Source of the DNA: a bacterium | Lineage (GTDB): Bacteria; Acidobacteriota; Polarisedimenticolia; Polarisedimenticolales; Polarisedimenticolaceae | Direction of reading: 5' to 3' | Assembly: GCA_024226515.1 (NCBI GenBank) | Contig: JAAELQ010000088.1 | Location: 18,111 to 82,110, forward strand | Length of the DNA: 64,000 bases | In this document: piece after piece, positions 61,401 through 64,000 of the stretch | How the letters are laid out: every line of letters starts with the position of its first letter | How positions within the stretch are numbered: the first letter of the stretch is position 1 | Translations under genes and position numbers: made by a program | The notes under the pieces: generated by a model | Told to the model about the DNA's origin: nothing | The model's input: only the letters and a program-made list of their open reading frames with translations | The model's database searches: none

Positions 61401-63299
61401 GCGCCCGGTTGTCCGGAGCCGTTCGACCCCGTCGAGGCCGAGTTCCGCGACGTCGCCGCGGAGAACCCCGAGGCGCTGGAGCCCGAGATCCGTATCCGCG
61501 CCGACCTCGCGCGAGCAACGTATCGCCTGGGCCGCGGAGACCCCGAGCCGGCGAAGGAGGCCGCCCGCGCCGCGGCGGCCGCGGCACGGCACGAGCGAGC
61601 GCGGGCCTTCGAGGCCGAGGCCTCGGGCTTGCTGGCCGATGCGTTGCGCCGGACCGGACGCGACGGCGACGCGGAGGAGGCGCTGCGCGAGGGACGGCGC
61701 GCGCTCGAAGCGGCCGCAGGTCGGCTCGGGACTCGCGAGGACCGCGAGCGGTTCCTCGGCCGACCGGCGTTCGCAGGGTTGGCCGCCACGACGGGCGTCG
61801 CCGACCGCAAAGAGCAGGGTCGCCTACGCGCGCTGTACGACATGATTCGCGCGGTCAACTCGGAGACCGACCCCGAGGCGTTGCTCGAGACGATTCTCGA
61901 CATGGCGTTGCGCGTCGTGCACGCGCAGCGTGGGATGATCCTGCTGAAGGAGGAGTCGTCCGGCGACGATCCGCGCTTCGCGGTGCACCTCGTGCGCGAC
62001 CTCGATCCGCAGACGGCCAGCGACGCCGAGTCGTATAGCCGCAGCATCGTCGCCGCCGCGGGACAGGGACGCTCGCTGCTCGCCATCGACGCGGGCAACG
62101 ACGACCGCTTTCGCGAGCTGAAGAGCGTCAGCCTGTACAGCATTCGCTCGTTGATGTGCGTGCCGCTGCGTTCGCGCGGCTCGATCGTCGGCACGGTCTA
62201 CCTCGATTGTTGCGAGGACGGTCTGGTGTTCACCGACGCCGATCTGCAGTTTGTCGAGGCCTTCGCCGATCATGCCGGGCTGGCGCTGTCCAACGTCCTG
62301 CAACGCGTGCGACTCGAGAACGAAAACCGCAGACTGCAGGCCGCGGCCGAGACGCGCACGCGCTTCGCCAACATCGTGGGGCGTTCCTCCGGTATGCAGA
62401 AGGTGTTCGACCTGATCGAGAAGGTGGCGGCGACCGACCTCCCGGTGCTGGTGCAGGGCGAGAGCGGGACGGGCAAGGAACTCGTGGCGCAGGCGATCCA
62501 CTTCAACGGGCTGCGCCGGCGCTGCGCGTTCGTCTCGGAGAACTGCTCGGCGCTTCCGGCGACGCTGCTCGAGAGCGAGTTGTTCGGTCACGTACGCGGT
62601 GCGTTCACTGGAGCCGAGCGCGACCACCCGGGATTGTTCGAACAGGCGGACGGCGGCAGCCTGTTCCTGGACGAGATCGGCGACATGTCTGCAGAGATGC
62701 AGGCGCGCATGTTGCGCGTGTTGCAGGAGCGCGAGATCCGCCGCGTAGGGGGCGAGGAGTCGATCGCGGTCGACGTGCGCATCGTCGCTGCGACGCACCG
62801 CGACCTCGCGGAGGAGGTTCGCGCGGGACGTTTCCGCGAGGATCTGATGTATCGCCTACAAGTCGTCACCATCGAGCTTCCGCCGCTGCGCGAGCGACCG
62901 GGTGACATCGCGCTGCTGACGCACCACTTTCTCGGCTGCATCGCGCGGGATCGGGGACGCGAGCCGGTTCGGCTGGACGACGACGTCCTCGCCCTGTTCG
63001 AGCGCTACGCCTGGCCGGGCAACGTGAGGCAGCTCGAGAACACCCTGCAGCGCCTCACGCTGCTGGCCGGGAGTCAGCCGATCAGCGTCGCCGTCGTCGA
63101 GTCCGACCCCGGCCTGGGGCAGGCGCTGCTGCCGGAGGCCGCATCGTCGTGCGCTCCGTCGTTCTCGCTGAAGCTGGCGGAGAAGGAGCAGGTCCAGCGC
63201 GCGCTCGAGGCCGCCGGAGGCAACCGGAGTCGCGCAGCGGAGCTGCTCAACGTCTCCCGCGCGACCCTCTACCGCAAGATGCGGGAGCACCAGATCTAG
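58434..63299 (+). CDS. Ser/Thr kinase - NTPase - GAF - sigma54 activator fusion
   Basis: A 1621-aa cytoplasmic protein. Residues 11-280 are a eukaryotic-like kinase: glycine loop near 'LGEGGAGRVW', Lys41, HRD at 133-135 in 'LHRDLKPDN', DFG at 157, 'MAPEL'. At about 320-335 there is a P-loop ('GGSGSGKT') starting a STAND/AAA-like ATPase, then a long helical TPR-like region (about 600-1120). A GAF domain (about 1132-1300) follows, then a sigma54 AAA+ domain with Walker A GESGTGKE (1342-1349), GAFTGA (1389-1394) and 'LFLDEIGDMS', and a Fis-type HTH at the C-terminus. It should activate sigma54 promoters after sensing a ligand or phosphorylation. The target genes are unknown. Confidence 0.93.
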   Translation: MDSSRVGSDRYHPKRLLGEGGAGRVWLVEDRLAGGSLLALKELAPSSTEDEDRRSRSLRREFATLVSLHHPNLVEVHELDTAPDSGLPRFTLEYIDGSNLVDAVAAAGRVQLLPLAAEALRALAFLHDFQLLHRDLKPDNLLVRDRPKLGCRLVILDFGLARHAEESLETAAAQGTLPYMAPELFRREPATAASDLYSLGAVLFEAVHGKPPLSFDGRDLGRFMRDLGEGRRRRPELPADVPPGLAAWLDDMLAVEPSDRPSAARESLARLNDACGTDHAAETPVTRSARLLSGPPAERAETLDRLWKRLDPTSGPRVTWLVGGSGSGKTRVLRWLAADAILNGWHVVAAEAASRVELAALRASAGRQPTLLLLDIVERADVQTVELLERVAREPRRPGLQVVAARRPGRSGRPVLDRLIDDTPSVPTLESVELGPLDESGIRAMARRATGGEVAEQRVRWLHRASQGVPATAESLLVEGAWEKGRAPDEVEGGALPLGRLGMLSDAGRDWLEWLAVLRGEASDEWIAHMAEKPLAAVRAAAEDVAALGLAHRTGGRWSADSHGLMRRLLEALPADRRAAAAHRAATVLESDGDASGHDGLLASLWADAGESSRAQAAAALAAEQATAAGDPLRAAQIIGTALRWLGRERRGRHALRLRQGRALSAGSADAAAARAFGAAMRFAETPVERLAAATGRAGALVRAGRFRLALAAAEQAVKLASERGADEQRAQALKAAGMALGRLGREREALELLETARELLAGDDDPKAEAELHQLIATCRLRLGDAGAETEFRRSIEAYAAARAPTNESADAQELKARIGLAVIKIRRGEYGEATELLERVRGEAEDQANLALQQAASSSLARVAIESGRPDEAIAIAERAVDLALHLGDPNRVLVDRCRLADAQIRCGRAGDAVVLLRNTLDGSSTRIEPENVDFAGMLLAEAWMETSYADPVAIRRLLQQTLDRCRRRGKPRALSVALALEMKRRSAPGCPEPFDPVEAEFRDVAAENPEALEPEIRIRADLARATYRLGRGDPEPAKEAARAAAAAARHERARAFEAEASGLLADALRRTGRDGDAEEALREGRRALEAAAGRLGTREDRERFLGRPAFAGLAATTGVADRKEQGRLRALYDMIRAVNSETDPEALLETILDMALRVVHAQRGMILLKEESSGDDPRFAVHLVRDLDPQTASDAESYSRSIVAAAGQGRSLLAIDAGNDDRFRELKSVSLYSIRSLMCVPLRSRGSIVGTVYLDCCEDGLVFTDADLQFVEAFADHAGLALSNVLQRVRLENENRRLQAAAETRTRFANIVGRSSGMQKVFDLIEKVAATDLPVLVQGESGTGKELVAQAIHFNGLRRRCAFVSENCSALPATLLESELFGHVRGAFTGAERDHPGLFEQADGGSLFLDEIGDMSAEMQARMLRVLQEREIRRVGGEESIAVDVRIVAATHRDLAEEVRAGRFREDLMYRLQVVTIELPPLRERPGDIALLTHHFLGCIARDRGREPVRLDDDVLALFERYAWPGNVRQLENTLQRLTLLAGSQPISVAVVESDPGLGQALLPEAASSCAPSFSLKLAEKEQVQRALEAAGGNRSRAAELLNVSRATLYRKMREHQI

Positions 63300-63477
63300 C
63301 TCGTCCTCCTTCCCCCCCCACCCACAAGTCACGGTTTTCGGTCCCTTTTCGGGTTCGGCGGCGTCCCGATTGCGCGATCGAGATTTAGATATAGGTTTTG
63401 TAATTAGTGGATATGGAACAAAGGCTGAACAGAACCTAGAAAAAGCTTCTCCAGCCTATCGAGAAGGAGGTTCGAAC

Positions 63478-63825
63478 ATGTTGCCCTCCGTCCGAAGAAG
63501 ATGGTCCGTGGGATCTGCAGTCGCAGGGACCGTCCTCGTGGCCGCCGGAATGAGCCCGGCGGTATTTTCGGGTTCCGACGGACTGATCGTCCAGTCGGTC
63601 ACCGTGCAGGGAGATGTCGTCCACGTCGTCGTGTCCAACCCGGGCACAGAGACGGTGACGGCCACGGTTTCGATCCAGGTTCGCACGGCGAGCAAGGAGA
63701 CCGGCTCTATGCTTCCGGTGACCGTGTTCGGAGGGCAGAAAGTCTTCGTTCAATTCGCGATGGGAGCCCAGGTTCGCGAGATCATCGCCGCGGGCGTGAT
63801 CATCGACGACGGCTCGCCGTTCTAA
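63478..63825 (+). CDS. Small secreted protein of unknown function
   Basis: A 115-aa protein; the ATG at 63478 has AAGGAGGTT just upstream and opens a signal peptide ('SAVAGTVLVAAGMSPAVFSG'). The mature part is an all-beta sequence ('GLIVQSVTVQGDVVHVVVSN', 'TVTATVSIQVRTASKETGSM', 'VTVFGGQKVFVQFAMG') like a small Ig-type domain. No family was recognised. A CTTCTC/GAGAAG pair before the start may partly cover the ribosome site. It is followed by a strong terminator and then a group II intron. The 178 bases before it contain an AT-rich stretch (63385-63420) but no clear promoter. Confidence 0.65.
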   Translation: MLPSVRRRWSVGSAVAGTVLVAAGMSPAVFSGSDGLIVQSVTVQGDVVHVVVSNPGTETVTATVSIQVRTASKETGSMLPVTVFGGQKVFVQFAMGAQVREIIAAGVIIDDGSPF

Positions 63826-63851
63826 TCGTTCGTTAGCGCGTTTTCTCCCCG

Positions 63852-63875
63852 GGGCCGCCTCGATCGAGGCGGCCC
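63852..63875 (+). terminator. Intrinsic terminator after the last small secreted protein
   Basis: GGGCCGCCTCGA and TCGAGGCGGCCC form a perfect 24-base palindrome (stem of about 10 bp plus tight loop), followed by TTCTTTGTT. It begins 26 bases after the stop codon. The group II intron begins 9 bases after its right arm, the position favoured by class C introns. Confidence 0.85.
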
Positions 63876-63884
63876 TTCTTTGTT

Positions 63885-64000
63885 GTGCGCCCGGCACGGG
63901 CGCACTCCTGGAGGTGCAAGTCCTCCCGGGATCTGGCCACAGGGACCGAACGGAAGCGCAAGGGCGGAAGGGTGACCGACTGTCTGGAGGAAGCGTGGAA
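63885..64000 (+). mobile_element. 5' end of a group II intron, probably class C (truncated by window end)
   Basis: The sequence starts GTGCGCCCGGCACGGGCGCA, the conserved 5' splice-site consensus of bacterial group II introns. It continues with the domain I pattern of the Oceanobacillus-type class C intron: GAGGTGCAAGTCCTCCCGG, then ACGGAAGCGCAAGGGC, and GTCTGGAGGAAGCG at the end of the window. It lies immediately after an intrinsic terminator stem, as class C introns do. The maturase/reverse transcriptase ORF and the 3' end lie outside the window. The identification is by recalled consensus, not a search. Confidence 0.85.

Overview
The window is GC-rich (roughly two thirds G+C by eye), densely packed bacterial DNA. 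The organism is didermal: there is a LolD-type ATPase with an FtsX-type permease, an OmpA-family protein, a porin-like barrel, several lipoprotein signal peptides and TAT-exported redox proteins. The many secreted FG-GAP/VCBS and ASPIC-UnbV proteins, the PQQ-propeller and DUF1579-type proteins, the DUF4105 protein, the fused MFS/spermidine synthase-like protein and a giant kinase/sigma54-activator fusion resemble environmental Acidobacteriota, Myxococcota or related deltaproteobacterial lineages. The phylum cannot be fixed from this sequence alone. Overlapping start/stop codons (GTGA, ATGA, TTGA) are frequent and mark operons.

Region by region. 1-10 kb: end of a sodium:solute symporter, then a tightly overlapping run of glycosyltransferase, hotdog thioesterase, ABC ATPase and large permease, followed by asparagine synthase with a second glycosyltransferase. 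10-22 kb: a 50-base GGGGTCAGAC hairpin, a cupin, a DUF1579/PQQ-propeller pair on the minus strand, a small lipoprotein, a collagen-like protein, a porin, an OmpA protein with TSP3 repeats, a CBS protein, a secreted protein of unknown function and an M13 peptidase. 22-30 kb: two NAD(P)-binding epimerase-type genes, aquaporin, and DUF4139, DUF3015 and DUF4105 secreted proteins.

30.5-40.0 kb is the most notable region: ten genes on one strand forming one apparent operon. They encode a membrane-anchored tetraheme cytochrome, a TAT-exported four-cluster ferredoxin (NrfC type), an NrfD-type membrane protein, an octaheme cytochrome of the hydroxylamine oxidoreductase (HAO) family, an unknown 146-aa protein, a NapD-like protein, NapA nitrate reductase, a tandemly doubled NapB-like tetraheme cytochrome, NapG and NapH. 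The inferred role is periplasmic nitrate reduction to nitrite by Nap, with the HAO-like enzyme acting on nitrite, hydroxylamine or NO and fed by two quinol-oxidising modules. No nrfA or nir gene is seen in the window.

40-47 kb: a B12-binding radical SAM gene followed by a 58-codon gene with a bacteriocin-type leader (a possible RiPP pair), then two ASPIC/UnbV (CRTAC1-like) proteins flanking a TPR gene, and a LysE-type exporter. 47-58 kb: a 1622-aa secreted FG-GAP protein carrying a dockerin-like and a cohesin-like segment, a small secreted protein, a metzincin-like protein with a duplicated unknown domain, a fused MFS/spermidine synthase-like protein and a small secreted protein. 58-64 kb: a 1621-aa protein joining a Ser/Thr kinase, a P-loop NTPase, helical repeats, GAF, a sigma54 AAA+ domain and a Fis-type HTH; a small secreted protein with an intrinsic terminator; and, 9 bases after that terminator stem, the 5' end of what looks like a class C group II intron running off the window. 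No tRNA, rRNA, CRISPR array or replication origin was recognised.
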